Source: Limnoperna fortunei
Taxonomy: Eukaryota; Mollusca; Bivalvia; Mytilida; Modiolidae
DNA: 64,000 nucleotides
Direction: 5' to 3'
NCBI GenBank assembly: GCA_944474755.1
Contig: OX104125.1
Location: 49,277,346 to 49,341,345 of the forward strand
Positions 42,490 to 54,000 of this stretch are shown in pieces. The notes below the pieces were generated by a model. The model had not been told where the DNA came from. It did no database searches and worked only from the letters and a program-made list of their open reading frames with translations. A program made the position numbers and the translations under genes. How positions within the stretch are numbered: position 1 is the stretch's first letter; each line of letters begins with the position of its first letter.

Positions 42490-42773
42490 AATGACCTGTG
42501 AAATTTGTAACATCCAGTATGTTGGAGAAGCAGAGACAGCTTTCAATATGCGACAACCATCACTCCTTTTACACGAAAAACAGAAATTGTCAACTAACTC
42601 GCCACTTTAAAACTACAGGCCACTCGTTTGATACTGTAAAAATCCAAATTATTGATCAAAACCCAAAGTGGAATACATCAACCAGAAGACTACGAGAAAC
42701 ATTTTGGATACATCAATTAAAAACGATAGAACCTGATGGATTGAACGAACGTAATCCACAGGTAGAATACTAA
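42490..42773 (+). pseudogene. Penelope-like GIY-YIG endonuclease, frameshifted
   Basis: In Penelope-like elements this C-terminal nuclease nicks the target for reverse transcription. TCEICNIQYVGEAET begins in one frame at 42492. After a frame change near 42550 the reading continues NHHSFYTKNRNCQLTRHFKT, VKIQIIDQNPKW, RRLRETFWIHQLKTIEPDGL and ends at TAA (42771-42773). The Q-Y-V-G core and the R-x3-E-x2-W-I helix are those expected of the family. Confidence 0.8.
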
Positions 42774-42897
42774 AATTTGTATGACCCAACAGTAATATGA
42801 ACAACAAAAATATTTTGGATCCATCAGCAGCAGTATACATTTTTTGTATAAAGTGAACAACACAAATATTTTCTATTATTTGAATTTTTGATTCAGC

Positions 42898-42940
42898 CAA
42901 CGGCTGATGAAGCTCTTTGGTAGAGCGAAATATTGCGTTC
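42898..42940 (+). ncRNA. Candidate hammerhead motif downstream of GIY-YIG
   Basis: CTGATGA (42904-42910) is followed by a perfect five-base-pair hairpin GCTCT-TTGGT-AGAGC (42912-42926) and directly by GAAA (42927-42930). This is the core plus helix II of a hammerhead ribozyme. Helix III and the cleavage triplet are ambiguous and helix I is short (GG/CC), so activity is doubtful. Confidence 0.4.
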
Positions 42941-43135
42941 CATATATATATTATTTGTACATAGTAGTGTTGTTATAATTATTTTTATCAGACAACTATA
43001 TTATTTTTATTTGTAATTGTATCAGTCTGCATCTGACTGATCCAGCACTTATTAAACGAGATTGTTGTTACTATTTATAGATTACTTATCTATTTCAAAA
43101 AGTCACCCCAACATGATCGAATAACCACAATTTAA

Positions 43136-43390
43136 TCACAAGTACTTTTATGCCTTCCGGCAATCTTCGAGTGAACAAACATCATTAATGTTCAAACTTT
43201 ACTAACAGTTGACGGTTTAAATTTGTCTATAAAGCGTTTTTCTTTACTTTTCTGAGGTTCTCGACGACACCATTTAGTTTTCAAAATGGAAATCTTATAA
43301 AAATCCCGCCTGCACATGTGTCTAAATGGGCGCTAAATGGTATCTTACGATAAGTGGGTTCTCTTATATGAGTAAATTTAATAGAGGGAT
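43136..43390 (-). mobile_element. Penelope-like element 3' fragment, decayed
   Basis: On the minus strand it parallels the 3' end of the element at 43591-44265: a hammerhead-like region (TCGAAGATTGCCGGAAGGCA, with TAAAAGTACT in place of GAAAGTACT) and the sequence around AGAAAAACGCTTTATAGACA. Coding similarity is only faint (GAGAACCCACTTATCG corresponds to the region before SQF). Confidence 0.65.
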
Positions 43391-43590
43391 GTATGTTATT
43401 GGCACGTGAGATAAAATTCCTCATCACTGTGTATCCATTTCATATCAAAATCATCAATAAACCTGTACCAGATATGTTGGCATATAATGGAGCCATTATA
43501 TATATATAGTATTCAGGTTGTTGTGGTGTATATAGTCCATATATTTTTCAAATAAAAGTCCAATATAACTAGAATTTCTGCATTCTTTAA

Positions 43591-43631
43591 TTCACTAGTA
43601 CTTTCCTGCCTTCCGGCAATCTTCAGGTGAA
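43591..43631 (-). ncRNA. Hammerhead-ribozyme-like structure at PLE 3' end
   Basis: Minus strand: TTCAC-CTGAAGA-T-TGCC-GGAA-GGCA-G-GAAA-GTAC-TA-GTGAA. Helix I is five perfect pairs (TTCAC/GTGAA), helix II four pairs with a GGAA loop, and both core strands are present; CUGAAGA differs from CUGAUGA only at position 7, which tolerates any base. Helix III would be very short, as in Penelope-associated hammerheads. Cleavage would fall after UA. Confidence 0.55.
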
Positions 43632-43686
43632 TGAATATCGTTAATAATGTTTATAACGTTACTAACGGTAACCTTTATATATGACG

Positions 43687-44263
43687 TTACAAATATGTAT
43701 AAGGGGAGTTAATTACATATATACAAACTATATTAAAATAAATGTTAATATTGTCAGTAATACAGTTATATAGGTATGAGCGTCCATTCAGGATGGGTTT
43801 AAATTTATTTATAAAGTTTTTTTCTTTTATTTCTCGTAAAACATCACTGGACGTCTTCATTTTATAAAATTGACTAAGTGGTATTTTTCGATATTGGGGG
43901 TCTCTTATTTGTTGGCGATGGACTGTCATCCATTGCTTTAGCGCATTACTCGTTTGACCAATGTATGACTTGTTACAATTAGTACACTGAATACAATAAA
44001 TTAAATTTTCACTTTTACAGTACATATCTGCGCTAGTGTAAATTTTTCTTCCATCGTCTAATGTTATTTTACTTCCCGTGTGAATGTACGCACAAGTTCC
44101 GCATCTTTTGTCTCCGCATTTTCGTACTTCAAATGTCCGTGGTGAATTAGAACTAAATTGTGCTTTAGTTAATAAACGTTTTAAGTTTTGAGGTTGTCTT
44201 TTACTCTGGAGTAAAGTTCTATCGGTTATAAAGTTTTTAAGCTTATTACTTTGTGCAACTATC
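43687..44263 (-). pseudogene. Penelope-like linker plus GIY-YIG endonuclease fragment
   Basis: The open frame continues upstream of the Met at 44025: NKLKNFITDRTLLQSK, VRKCGDKRCGTCAYIHTGSK (Cys-rich linker typical of Penelope-like proteins), LDDGRKIYTSADMYCKSEN, then LIYCIQCTNCNKSYIGQTSN (the YIG part) and VHRQQI-type helix, EIKEKNFINKFKPILNGRSY. The usual R-x3-E-x2-W-I segment reads L-R-E-I-K-E-K-N-F-I. RT and the element's start are missing, so this is a truncated copy even though the remaining frame is open. Confidence 0.8.
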
Positions 44264-44265
44264 GG

Positions 44266-45300
44266 ACTTTATTCTCGACGCAGTACAACTTATTTCGGAA
44301 ACCTATAAATGGTTTAGAGCCTGGAAATTTTTTTAAATAAGATTTCCATTTGGCCCTTCACGCTTATGGGAGTCGGAACACGACTGACAATATGCTAGAT
44401 ACAAACCAAAATACGACTATTGCTGAAGTTGGCTTTCAACATAGCACGAATTAAAATTAATTTTCTATTCATATACGATTGCTTTTCCTTGTCCATAATG
44501 AAACTGCGTCAAATTACTCAGTATTTTCTAAGCAAGTGCGACATTTACTGTTTCGAAATAATAACCTTAAAATAGATTGAAGTGTTCCTCTCATGGTTAG
44601 CCAAAATTCGGTTTATACCCTGGAAATCTTTTAAATAAGATTTTCATTTTGCCTGAGACGCATATTAAAGTCGGAACACGACTGACGATATGCTAAGAAT
44701 TACTTGCATTGATAGGTTTTGGTGACTCAAAATGTTCAAAAGCGACGTCGAAACGATTTAATTCTGACGTTCAAGCATTTTCTGAAAATCATAAGTAGAA
44801 CAAGACTCAATTACATGATTTTGCCGGAAAATGTACCTTTATAATATTTCATGAAATAAATTTACCATCTTCACTGTATTATGACAAATTTGGGTGCAGC
44901 TTCAACGTAGTTTCGCTATATTACCTCACAGTTGAAAAAGTATCCGTTTCGGACAGTAACATAAACCTATTGGCATGTATACAAATATTTATACATTGTT
45001 ACATTTGTCTTTTTGAATAAAATATAACTTATGCAAAAAAGCGAATATACAAAAATGTAACGTTTTATAATAGGTGGAACCCGCAATCTCAGTGTTGACA
45101 GACCAAGTGATCAATAGTAGACGAACTACCTTAACCATTCGGCCACATAAAAAATTGTCTTTAATAAAATTTGGTCAAATTAATCAGTATCTTCTAAATT
45201 CGACTCAATTTAATGTTTCGAAATAATAACATTGAAACGAATTGAACGGTGTTCGTTGAATTTCTATGACATAAACATAGTACCAAATTCTGTTCACTGC
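44266..45300 (+). repeat. Diverged direct repeats of ~300 bp
   Basis: TCGGAACACGACTGACAATATGC with an upstream CCTGGAAATTTTTTTAAATAAG at 44320-44395 recurs at 44625-44695 (TCGGAACACGACTGACGATA, CCTGGAAATCTTTTAAATAA). GTTTCGAAATAATAAC occurs near 44553 and 45214. This indicates at least two to three partial units, one interrupted by a SINE head at 45074. Family unknown. Confidence 0.6.
45074..45147 (-). mobile_element. SINE tRNA-like head only
   Basis: GTGGAACCCGCAATCTCAGT, TGACAGACCAAGTGATCAAT and ACCTTAACCATTCGGCCAC are the reverse complement of the SINE head (A and B boxes). Body and tail are absent. Confidence 0.7.
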
Positions 45301-45784
45301 AAAATGTCCATGTGTGTTTTTTTAATGTTTGCATGTGTATTTCGGATTTCTATCAAGTTTCAGATATATTAATAGTAACGTTGCATTTTGCCCAAAAGGG
45401 CATTATGGTTTTCGTGGGTGATCTTGAAAATGAACAGAATAATATCTTCCCACAGGGTTACTGTATTAAATGCTTTATGTTTTGTTAAATATATTCAAAA
45501 AATGCACAAAAAACTTTAATATTGGTAAAAAAGTTTCTACAATCTATATAGCTAACAGGGACAACGCAACTGAAATTGCAAGCTTAAAGAGCATCACATG
45601 ACGCGCATTTAAATATAGAAGAGACCATTTAACAATTAAGCATGTTTGCAGGTTTGAAATACTCAACAGAAAAATCGTCTGTTTATTATATCACATATTC
45701 AATATACAAATATTATTAAATAGTCTTGGAAAAGATGTCTTGTTGTTTTCATGTGATCAGTATTATATTGCTTAATACATAACC

Positions 45785-46018
45785 GGGGGCCTCGGTGGCC
45801 GAGTGGTTAAGGTATTTTGTCTACTATTGATCACGTGGTCTTGTCACACTGAGATTGCGGGTTGGATTCTCACTGCGGGCAGGGTGAACTCGACTCCAAT
45901 CTTAATTGACAAGGATTGTCAGTTTTCCTACCGCAAGTTGGGAGTTTTCTCTAGGTACTCCGGCTTCGTCCCCCAATAAAAACTGCACGCCATGATATAG
46001 CTGAAAAATTGCTGAAAA
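45785..46018 (+). mobile_element. SINE, nearly full length, tail truncated
   Basis: GGGGGCCTCGGTGGCCGAGT opens the head; the A-box TGGCCGAGTGG is at 45796-45806 and the B-box-like GGGTTGGATTCT at 45859-45870. The body matches 7301-7595 closely (CGACTCCAATCTTAATTGAC at 45889). It stops inside the tail at GCTGAAAATTG, lacking the final GTGGCGTTAAACACC part. No clear target duplication. Confidence 0.85.
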
Positions 46019-48349
46019 TTGTTTTTGCCATGGGTGTAGCTTGAAGGCTGCTATAAAGTTCTGATTCTTACATGGCGTCCTTTAAACACTTGGGATACAA
46101 ACCTCTATTTAAATATTCAATAAAATATATATGTTCCAGCCATTTAAAAAATCACACCCTACGTGCTTTTTATCAATTCAAATTGTACCTTTGTATTACG
46201 AAAATCCAATAGAAAAAATGTTTCCTCGATAACACGTACATATTTTATAGATGCCTTTATTGTTTACATGTTAAACAATAAAAAGATAACCGAATTTCAA
46301 AATGTTGAATAACTGTGGAACAAATTGTTGATTTCATTTTGCACCATGTTGGATCTACAAAAGGAGCATATGCGTGACCAAATGCGGGGACCAGTTTTCA
46401 TTTGTCACGGATACACAACATTACAGTCACAGAAACGGTGACTGATTTAACGAACCATTCATTGTTGTCGATCTTTCTCCTGATTGTTTAGTTACATTGT
46501 AAATGTTAATAAATATGTTATTTTGTTTTTATTTTATATTTCTCCCTTTTTCTGCCAGTTGTATACGAGAAAAACAACAAGGTGTAACATCTCGGAAATT
46601 GGAAGAGCAAAAGCAAACATTTACCTATGTAGCAGCGAAATGTAACATTTCTATAGTTTCATATCACAATCGAAATAATTCATGTCTGCCCTAATTTTAT
46701 GTGGCAAAATATTCATGACTTAGATGCATATTCAAATTGAAAAAATCCATACATCCACATATGGATATCACAATAATTATGAATAATTAAACGTGTATAG
46801 TAACACAAAACAAAACAAATTAAACGAAGAACATTTTGGTAACAAACTTCATAGAACACAGAAGAACATTTCATATAAATTACAATGTGTTTACTATTTA
46901 TGTAAGAACTTTAAAAAACCGCATGTTTGTTTCTGGTATGTTATTATCGCCGCCCAGGAGGGCGGCGATATATTTGTATTCACTTTCGTTGCTAACGATG
47001 GATAAAGGAGAAAATATTTCTAAGTACACTTAGTTACCATAAATGAACAGAAATTTGCTACAAGAATGTCAATCATTTAACTTGAATGAAAAAACAAGAT
47101 GATAGCTAAATTTCGACTTCAAAAATTCTTGGGTAATATCAAAGTTTCATGAAATAATAAATTTTGTTGGTATTCTATTTACGGAAGTTAATAGTAGAGG
47201 GAGACCATTGTTATCCTGGTACTATGTCATTCGGTGATAGTTCAAACGAAGAGCGTAGATTTGAAAAGTCGGAAACCAGAATAAACGGCAATTTTGTGTA
47301 TACAATTCCGGAGTATGCCGACATTTGTAAGATTCAATATATAAATGTTATGTCAATAATTTAATTGAACAACTAAAATATAAGTTTTAATTCAAGTATA
47401 TTTATGATTTAATATATGATAAAAGATTACATGTGCGCAAATTTAGAAATCGGCAATTCAAATTAGCCACAACAGCAGGACTTAGCTTTACATGGAACCT
47501 TATGGGGCAAAAAGTTAAAATGCCTTCTGTTTAGAAATTGCCATTCTTTCTAAGCGAATGTTCATTAGATAGTCCTTAGATATTGTGTGCTTTTAGTTCG
47601 ATTGAAAATCTGAGATGTCTGCTTACACAAGCTTTTATTTATTCTTATCTGGTCCTCTACACGTACAATTTTTTTAATCAAATCTAAAGAATGAGATTAT
47701 TTTCTCTAATGGTTGCCATAGTGTCGAGATGATATGTATTTTGCATTTAAGCAAATGCAAAAAGATCGAAAAACACATATTCAAGGCTCGAAACGTTTGA
47801 TTATAATACAGCATCTAAGCAAAACATTAAAAGTACAACTAAAGACACTATTGGGTCTAAAGTACATGCTGTTAATGTATAATTTGGATCAATTTGAACA
47901 AAACATTAACTTAAAGCTTTGACGCATTACAACAAAATTTCAAAGAACATAAAAAATAACCTCTGTAACGTAGGTATATGCATGCTTAAAATGCGTCCCG
48001 TAAAATTTTTTTCAAATCATTTTGACAAACGCGTGCAAAATGCAGAATAAATCGGCGGCGAACTAATGCTTTGCATCAGAAGTTTTCTTGTGCTTTTATC
48101 AGCTTTATAAATTTTACTAAATATTTCACATTAGTCTGGTGTAAACATGCGGGATTGACATTATTTTACCCCTTAGTATAAACTGTAGAAATATTTGATT
48201 CTTGTTATTGTTATAAAAATTCTATACAGATACCAAAATAGGTCGTTGTAAGTGATATCTCTTACATTAATCAAAGTTTGTATAATTTAAGCCTCAATGA
48301 ATGTTATAAAAGACCATACCATGACACGGTCAAGTCTATTTATTCGATA
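46019..48349. other. No gene recognised; GC-rich hairpin at 46945-46970
   Basis: ORFs up to about 70 codons show no domain. The hairpin TATCGCCGCCC-AGGA-GGGCGGCGATA stands out against the AT-rich background. Confidence 0.4.
46945..46970. repeat. Perfect 11-bp GC-rich hairpin
   Basis: TATCGCCGCCC (46945-46955) pairs perfectly with GGGCGGCGATA (46960-46970) across a four-base AGGA loop. No T run follows on the plus strand, so it is not terminator-like. It may be the end of an interspersed element. Confidence 0.85.
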
Positions 48350-49640
48350 TTTGACAAGATTGCCATATGCAATAAAGAAAGGTCGAAGACAACTTAACAT
48401 TGATTCGGTCAATTGTGTTTTGAACTGTTGACCTTTAATAAATACGGGACAATTTTTATAAATCGGTATTGTAATGACTCCGTCAAATATGTTATACTTT
48501 ATGTTTCAACATTTAACTAAACACCGATAAGATTTTCATTATAGATTACAAGAAGTCGGTGAGTACTTTTACTATTTCGGCAAACTGGGTTATAAATGCA
48601 ATTTATCTTTTAATACAGATAGAAATGTACTTGTTTTTGTATTTATTGTTGTCTATTTATTTGACATGTAAATACATTGCCAGCGGCAATACAGAACTGG
48701 TTATTGTATTTAATGCATTACAAAGTTTTTCATCAAAGTCTTTCGTATTTTGTGTTTGAATGCTTTTCATTTGGCAAATAATTTAATTGTCAAATTTCAA
48801 ATAAGTTAACAATATTTATGAAACAAAATGTCTGTGCAAAGTAGAGAAAAACATCTTGAGTGATTCTGTTTCATTTTCTATCTAAACCGAACAGCTCTAT
48901 CTGTTTTAGGTTTGATGTTTCCGCGTATGAATGTCTCTAAAATTGACTTAATACGCCGTCTAGATTGTCATCAGCAATAAAGAAAGGTTAATTAGGGTTT
49001 AAAGGTGTTGACTTCTTATTGATATAAGATGATTTTTTTTTAAACTATTGTATCTTATTAACTGTACGTTTAATTAAATTTGAATTAGCTTAACGACATT
49101 TACCATTAAAAGTATTTTTTGTAACTACAGTTCTACATTAGGGCTAGTTTGTTTTATTTAAGACATTGTTTAAGTTTTTAACAAATACATATTTAAACTT
49201 AATGTCTGTGTTGTGTTTCTATATTTCTATATACATGTTATGGTACCCATGATTCCTAATCTATCGTTACGGAATAAAAGTGTCACAAATGACCATTGAT
49301 TTCTTTCCGCTTGTGGTAACCATTTTACCATTTCTTACTATAATATCACTACTAGCTGATGTGACTAATTCCGAATTTTACCCGAGTAAAATGAAGGGTG
49401 CTACGCTGGAGCAGGAATTGCTGTTCCTTCCAGAACACACCTGGTTTTTGTGGGGTTTTCTATACTCAAATTTTTGTTTTCGTGTTGTGTGTTTTGTGTG
49501 TTATAGTTCCTTCTTTTGATTACCATTGTTTTGTCAGTCCTTGATTTATTGTTTTGTGATTTCTGTGTCCGTGGTTTTGTATGGATTGTCTGTTATAATG
49601 CACTCAAACCTTTAATAATGAGATGTTCGATTAATATTTG
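48350..49640 (+). repeat. ~1.3-kb interspersed repeat, inverted partner of 60470-61768
   Basis: Collinear matches to the reverse complement of 60470-61768: TCGGTCAATTGTGTTTTGAA, GTTGACCTTTAATAAATAC, AAATTGACTTAATACGC, GAATTAGCTTAACGACATTT, TTTTTGTAACTA and AATGAGATGTTCGATTAATA. Divergence is substantial. No coding domain is recognised; the 79-codon ORF at 49280 is not kept in the partner. Confidence 0.65.
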
Positions 49641-50569
49641 GAAACAAGTATAGCACAAATCACAATGCATTCCCTACCGATCAAAATGTAAAAAAAAACA
49701 CACAGATAGAAGAAAAAGTATAGTAAATAAAGTAGAGTGGCCGATTCAACAAAATTAAATGATAGCACTTTACAATTACCGAACGGATATAACTTATGCA
49801 GAGTCTAGTATATATTTTTTACATGTTGTTTTACTGTCCATTCATATAAAATTGAATTCACATATTGATATCACAGTTAAAAAATATCTATACCTTAATA
49901 ACTACAAATTAAAGCTGATTAAAAACAAACTAAGATTATGTAAAACATTCCAGCCAGACACTATTGGATGTGGCAGAATAAAGAGTATACATATTACACT
50001 ATATAAATAATGAAAGGAAGGTTTAGATACAAACAAACAGATGAGGTAGGCATGTTAATAAAGGTTAATTGATTTTAAATGAAAAAGTTACACGTCAAAG
50101 AAATCTTGATTAAAGTACGGCTTTTAACAGAAACAATGTTCTTGTTTTTAAATGTTGATATTGAGGCAGTTTATCCAAGCTGTAAAAACGCATACAATAA
50201 AATGGAAAAAAGTAATATTAAAACAAAACAATCTAATATTTTTGTACGTTTAATGAACTGTATGTAATTTAAAATTTTACGGCAATTAATTTTAACAAAT
50301 CCCTCAAGTAATTACGTTTCTGACAAATTGAGAAATATATACACCGTATGCAGAGAAGCTGGAATACTGCTGCATAGGTGAGGACAATTTATAATTTAAA
50401 AATAAAATCGTTTCGTTTGTCGTAAATTCTTGTGCTAACAATCATGAACGTTAGTGTCATATTCGAGGTGTAAGCCTAAAAATCAGATAGATGAATCTGT
50501 TTCTGTTGTTTCTTTAATTTATTCCTGAAGCATTCAAAATGTGATAAGAAATACAATTTTAATTATCAC
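49641..50569. other. No gene recognised
   Basis: Short Lys-rich ORFs only. No supported feature. Confidence 0.4.
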
Positions 50570-50805
50570 CTTGTTTTGCTAGTTTTATTTGTACACTTAT
50601 AAGAAAAAACAGAATCGAAGAAAACCAAGTCAATGACAAACAAAGCCATGTTAAAGAAGAGGAGACAACAACGAAACAAACAAATACACAACACAAAACG
50701 TAGAAACTGAGAGACACGAACCAGGATTAAAACCGGTGTTAGTACAGGTGCTCCGAAACGGTAAGCAACTCCTGCTCAACGGGTAACACCTGTCATGTCA
50801 GTCAG
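50570..50805 (-). repeat. Interspersed repeat related to 49375-49560
   Basis: The reverse complement of GGTGCTCCGAAACGGTAAGC, AACTCCTGCTCAACGGGTAA matches GGAGCAGGAATTGCTGTTCC, TTCCAGAACACACCTGG at 49408-49448, and both continue into T/G-rich sequence with CGTGTTGTGT. The family resembles an abundant bivalve interspersed repeat (inference from memory of the motif). Confidence 0.5.
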
Positions 50806-52059
50806 GTTAAAACTATGTTATAATGCATATCAGAGGCAGTTATAATCCAGTAAGAAAAGGAAAGTGGTTACCGGAAACGGAACAAATCACTGGTCTTCTG
50901 CGATACAGATACCCCGTAATGGCCAACCATGTTACGATGACGATCTCTACATTTCTAATTATGACTGCAATCTTGCGACGTAAACCAATTGTTAAGCAGC
51001 GTTTCTGTCAGCAGACACCACTAACAAGGAAATCGGAATAAGAAACGCAGGCTCTTGGGCACCCGATCAAGTTGGAGATGTATTCTCTATATGAAGGTGC
51101 TTCTGGAATGTAGTCGCACAATAATGAGAAATTTACAATAGTAAAATTCATCTCCTTCTTCTGTTGCATTTATGTAATCCTTTTTTGTCTTGCAAGTCTA
51201 TACAAGAAGTCAAAACAATTAGACGAAATTAAAAAAAAATAATTTAAATTATTTGTAGTTCATGTCTAGCTGTATTCATCTTAATATTTCAACCCTTCTC
51301 TTGTTGCTATGTTGTTTTTTTAATATTTTTCTAGTCTAGTAAGCATGATTATATTTTATATCATATTTGTATCTGAATCATCATTGTATGTAGGTAAAAT
51401 TTATTTACTTAAATTTAGTGATAGTACTTATATATTGTTATTTTATCGATTTGACTTGCGATTTATTTTACTGCTAGTTTACTTGTTTTGCTGTCTTACT
51501 CTTACAAATGATTTCATAAAAGTGGATATGTTTCTGACTGTGTGATGAGCATAACGAATACCGTGTAATGGTCTATGTGAACCCTGGTTATGTTTTGAGA
51601 AAACTATATACTGTTGTTTATTTATATGTTAATTACACAAAATATTTTCTCAATTGAAGGATAACACAATTTCCAGTAACAATGCAAGTGTGTGAAGTGT
51701 AGTCTATCATATCAAACGTGACGTATCTTCTTTACGATGAAAAAAATATTTTCCATGCAATCGAAATTAAGTTTTTTCTTACAATTATTCCTACGTTTTC
51801 AGTTACTGCTTAAAGGAAGCATTTGGTTGTCATTTCATACCATTTGGTCAAAATAGTGAAAGATATGATTATACAATAAAACTTAGAAATCGTATATGTA
51901 GCTTTGAGTTCGATGGCAGATGTTTTAACAAGTTAATTATGTATTATGAGGTATTATATCTTCTATAATTAAAAACAACATTAAGAAATAACAGATCCCC
52001 TATTTAATTTCATTGTCGATTTTGTTTGCGTACCTGGATTGCGGAATTTTATTAACACA
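50806..52059. other. No gene recognised
   Basis: No domain-bearing ORF, RNA gene or repeat copy identified. Confidence 0.4.
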
Positions 52060-52660
52060 ATTTATTTAAAAAGACGTTTCGTCTCAATCACTGCGTTATC
52101 CAAAGTATTCAACGTCCTTTATGTTGTATGAACTGGATATTTTCTTTGTGCTTACATTAATCAGATAATGGGTTAGATTTCTCATTGTGAATGTTTTAAA
52201 AATAACAACCATATATTTTACACAATCAATGAAGTGGTTGGAAGCACTTATAGCTATTGCGGTCAATAAGCTTATGAATGTATTGACTTTTTATTAAGTT
52301 TAATTGAATTTGTCTAAAATATGTGTTATTGCATTTAGATAAGTTGGTAAAATGAAATTCTACCATTGTCGCTGTGCAAACAAAAGTATAAATTTCCTGT
52401 ATGATTTCTTTTCATTTTACGTGTTATATCAACTGGGTATTTTCTGTCTGTTTTTCACTATTGAGGTAATACGGATATATTACTATTTATGGAGGTTTGA
52501 ACAGATAAATAAATTAGATTTTGATGATACGTGAAGTGGTTGTGGATCACTTAAAATATTATGGTAAAGTTGATTTATGCATTTATTGACCTTATATTAA
52601 GTTGAAGTTAGCTTGTACAAATATTGTTAACTATTAAATATTATTAAAATGTTTGATTAT
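52060..52660 (+). repeat. Two diverged ~305-bp tandem units
   Basis: TGAAGTGGTTGGAAGCACTT at 52228 recurs as TGAAGTGGTTGTGGATCACT at 52532. GAACTGGATATTTTCTTTGT at 52131 recurs as CAACTGGGTATTTTCTGTCT at 52430. Both pairs are about 305 bp apart, so a unit of that length was duplicated once. Confidence 0.65.
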
Positions 52661-52867
52661 AAAATTTACAGCAAATTGTTATCAAATTTCCATTACATTT
52701 ACGACGTTTATTTTAAAATTAATTGTTTAGAATGTTTGCTTGTGTTGCCATTCAAATAGATTTGATTGGCATGACTGATGGTATTTAAAATATGTGTAAT
52801 AGTTGACAGTCTGATATGTGTTGGTAATTTTCATCAGTCCATTTAAAAAAAAAATTTCTTTTGTTTG
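52661..52867. other. No gene recognised
   Basis: AT-rich; a possible further diverged part of the preceding repeat (AGAATGTTTGCTTGTGTTGC, compare AGAATGTTTGATTTTGTCAC at 53343). Confidence 0.3.
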
Positions 52868-52990
52868 TTTTAGTGTTGTTTAACGCCGCTTTTAGTAATT
52901 TGTGGATCTATATTATAACGTCTAGATTGTATTGGGGATGAAGCCGTATTGCCCGTAGAAAAACCGACCTTCGGTAGTGAAATCAATTTG
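52868..52990 (-). mobile_element. SINE tail fragment
   Basis: GTGTTGTTTAACGCCGCTTT and TTGGGGATGAAGCCGTATTG, then CCGACCTTCGGTAGTGAAA, are the reverse complement of the SINE's 3' half (compare 29640-29750). The head is missing. Confidence 0.65.
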
Positions 52991-53647
52991 TTGTTGAACT
53001 ACACAAATGATTGTTTAAAATTGTTCCGTCTTACACATACAGATGAGAGGTTTCAAAATTAAATTTATGGAATAAATTGTCAGTATAGAGAATACCATAT
53101 CTTGCATTTGTTTGTCTTTGACCAAGTGGCACTTTGTTGTTTTGTCAGATGTTATTACTTGTGAATGTTTACAACAGTTAAATTATACGTCCTCCATATT
53201 TTTATCATCATTGAAGAAAAGTCAGTAAATACTTCATATTTGTTCTTACTGAATACTTTTAGAGTAAATAATATATTTTAAAATTAAAAGTTAACGACGT
53301 TTGTCGTCAGTAGTTGTTTTATTACATTGTAATTCATTTTTAAGAATGTTTGATTTTGTCACCATTAAAACAGGTTCAATTTGTATTTGTTATTGCTTGG
53401 TTCTATTTTAACGATCTTTTGTAGTCCGCAGTCATAATTCAATTAAACCGTATGAAACGATTATTTTAATATCAAGATTTGTTTCTTTGTTAAGATCTAC
53501 CATGATCTCGTTACAATGTTTGGACGACAATGTTTGTGATCTTATGACAATAAAAACAATATTTAGCTGACATCAAACAGCATTGTAACATTTTCTTACT
53601 AATTAATTTATGTATGTTTGAATAAATAATTAGTTTATCAAAGTATT

Positions 53648-53680
53648 GCTGAAAGTGGCGTTAAAAACATTTAAATATAC
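53648..53680 (+). mobile_element. SINE 3'-terminal scrap
   Basis: ATTGCTGAAAGTGGCGTTAA followed by an A-rich tail is the final ~25 bp of the SINE. Confidence 0.6.
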
Positions 53681-53837
53681 AATCAAAAGCTGATGTTGTT
53701 CTACCATATTATAATGAATTAAATGTAGATTTTGCCGTTGATTTCTAATCTGCATTTCAAGATTGCTTCTTTAAAGGTTTAAGATGATACATTACAATGG
53801 TCTAATAACCTACACTATACAGTGATACTTTTGTATT

Positions 53838-54000
53838 TAAGTTCCCTGAGAAAAACCCCCAACCATCGGAAGGTAGAAAAACTGTCTTGGAAATTAAGAT
53901 TGAAGTCGAATTTTATCTGCCAGCATTGAGACCGGAACCCGCAACCTAAGTGTTGTCAGACCACGGGATGAATAGAAGATGACTAACTACCTAACGTCGG
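53838..54000 (-). mobile_element. SINE body and head fragment
   Basis: GAAAAACCCCCAACCATCGG, GTAGAAAAACTGTCTTGG, ACCGGAACCCGCAACCTAAG and TGTTGTCAGACCACGGGATG are the reverse complement of body and B-box region; the A-box end is decayed (CTAACTACCTAACGTCGG). Confidence 0.65.

Larger units (their letters stand above)
42399..42960 (+). mobile_element. Penelope-like element, 3' end
   Basis: The GIY-YIG endonuclease remnant is followed by ~120 bp and a hammerhead-like motif. The upstream RT is absent. The 5' side of the remnant carries a local inverted duplication. Confidence 0.75.
43591..44265 (-). mobile_element. Penelope-like element, 5'-truncated
   Basis: Reads on the minus strand from a breakpoint near 44265 through a C-terminal RT/linker region and a GIY-YIG endonuclease to a hammerhead-like structure at the very 3' end. 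The coding part has no stop from about 44263 to 43690. Confidence 0.8.

Noticed and set aside
46503..46694. 63-codon ORF with a signal-peptide-like start (MLINMLFCFYFIFLPFSASC)
   Set aside because: AT-rich DNA readily encodes Phe/Leu/Ile runs; no polyadenylation, splice or homologous evidence, so not called as a secreted peptide.
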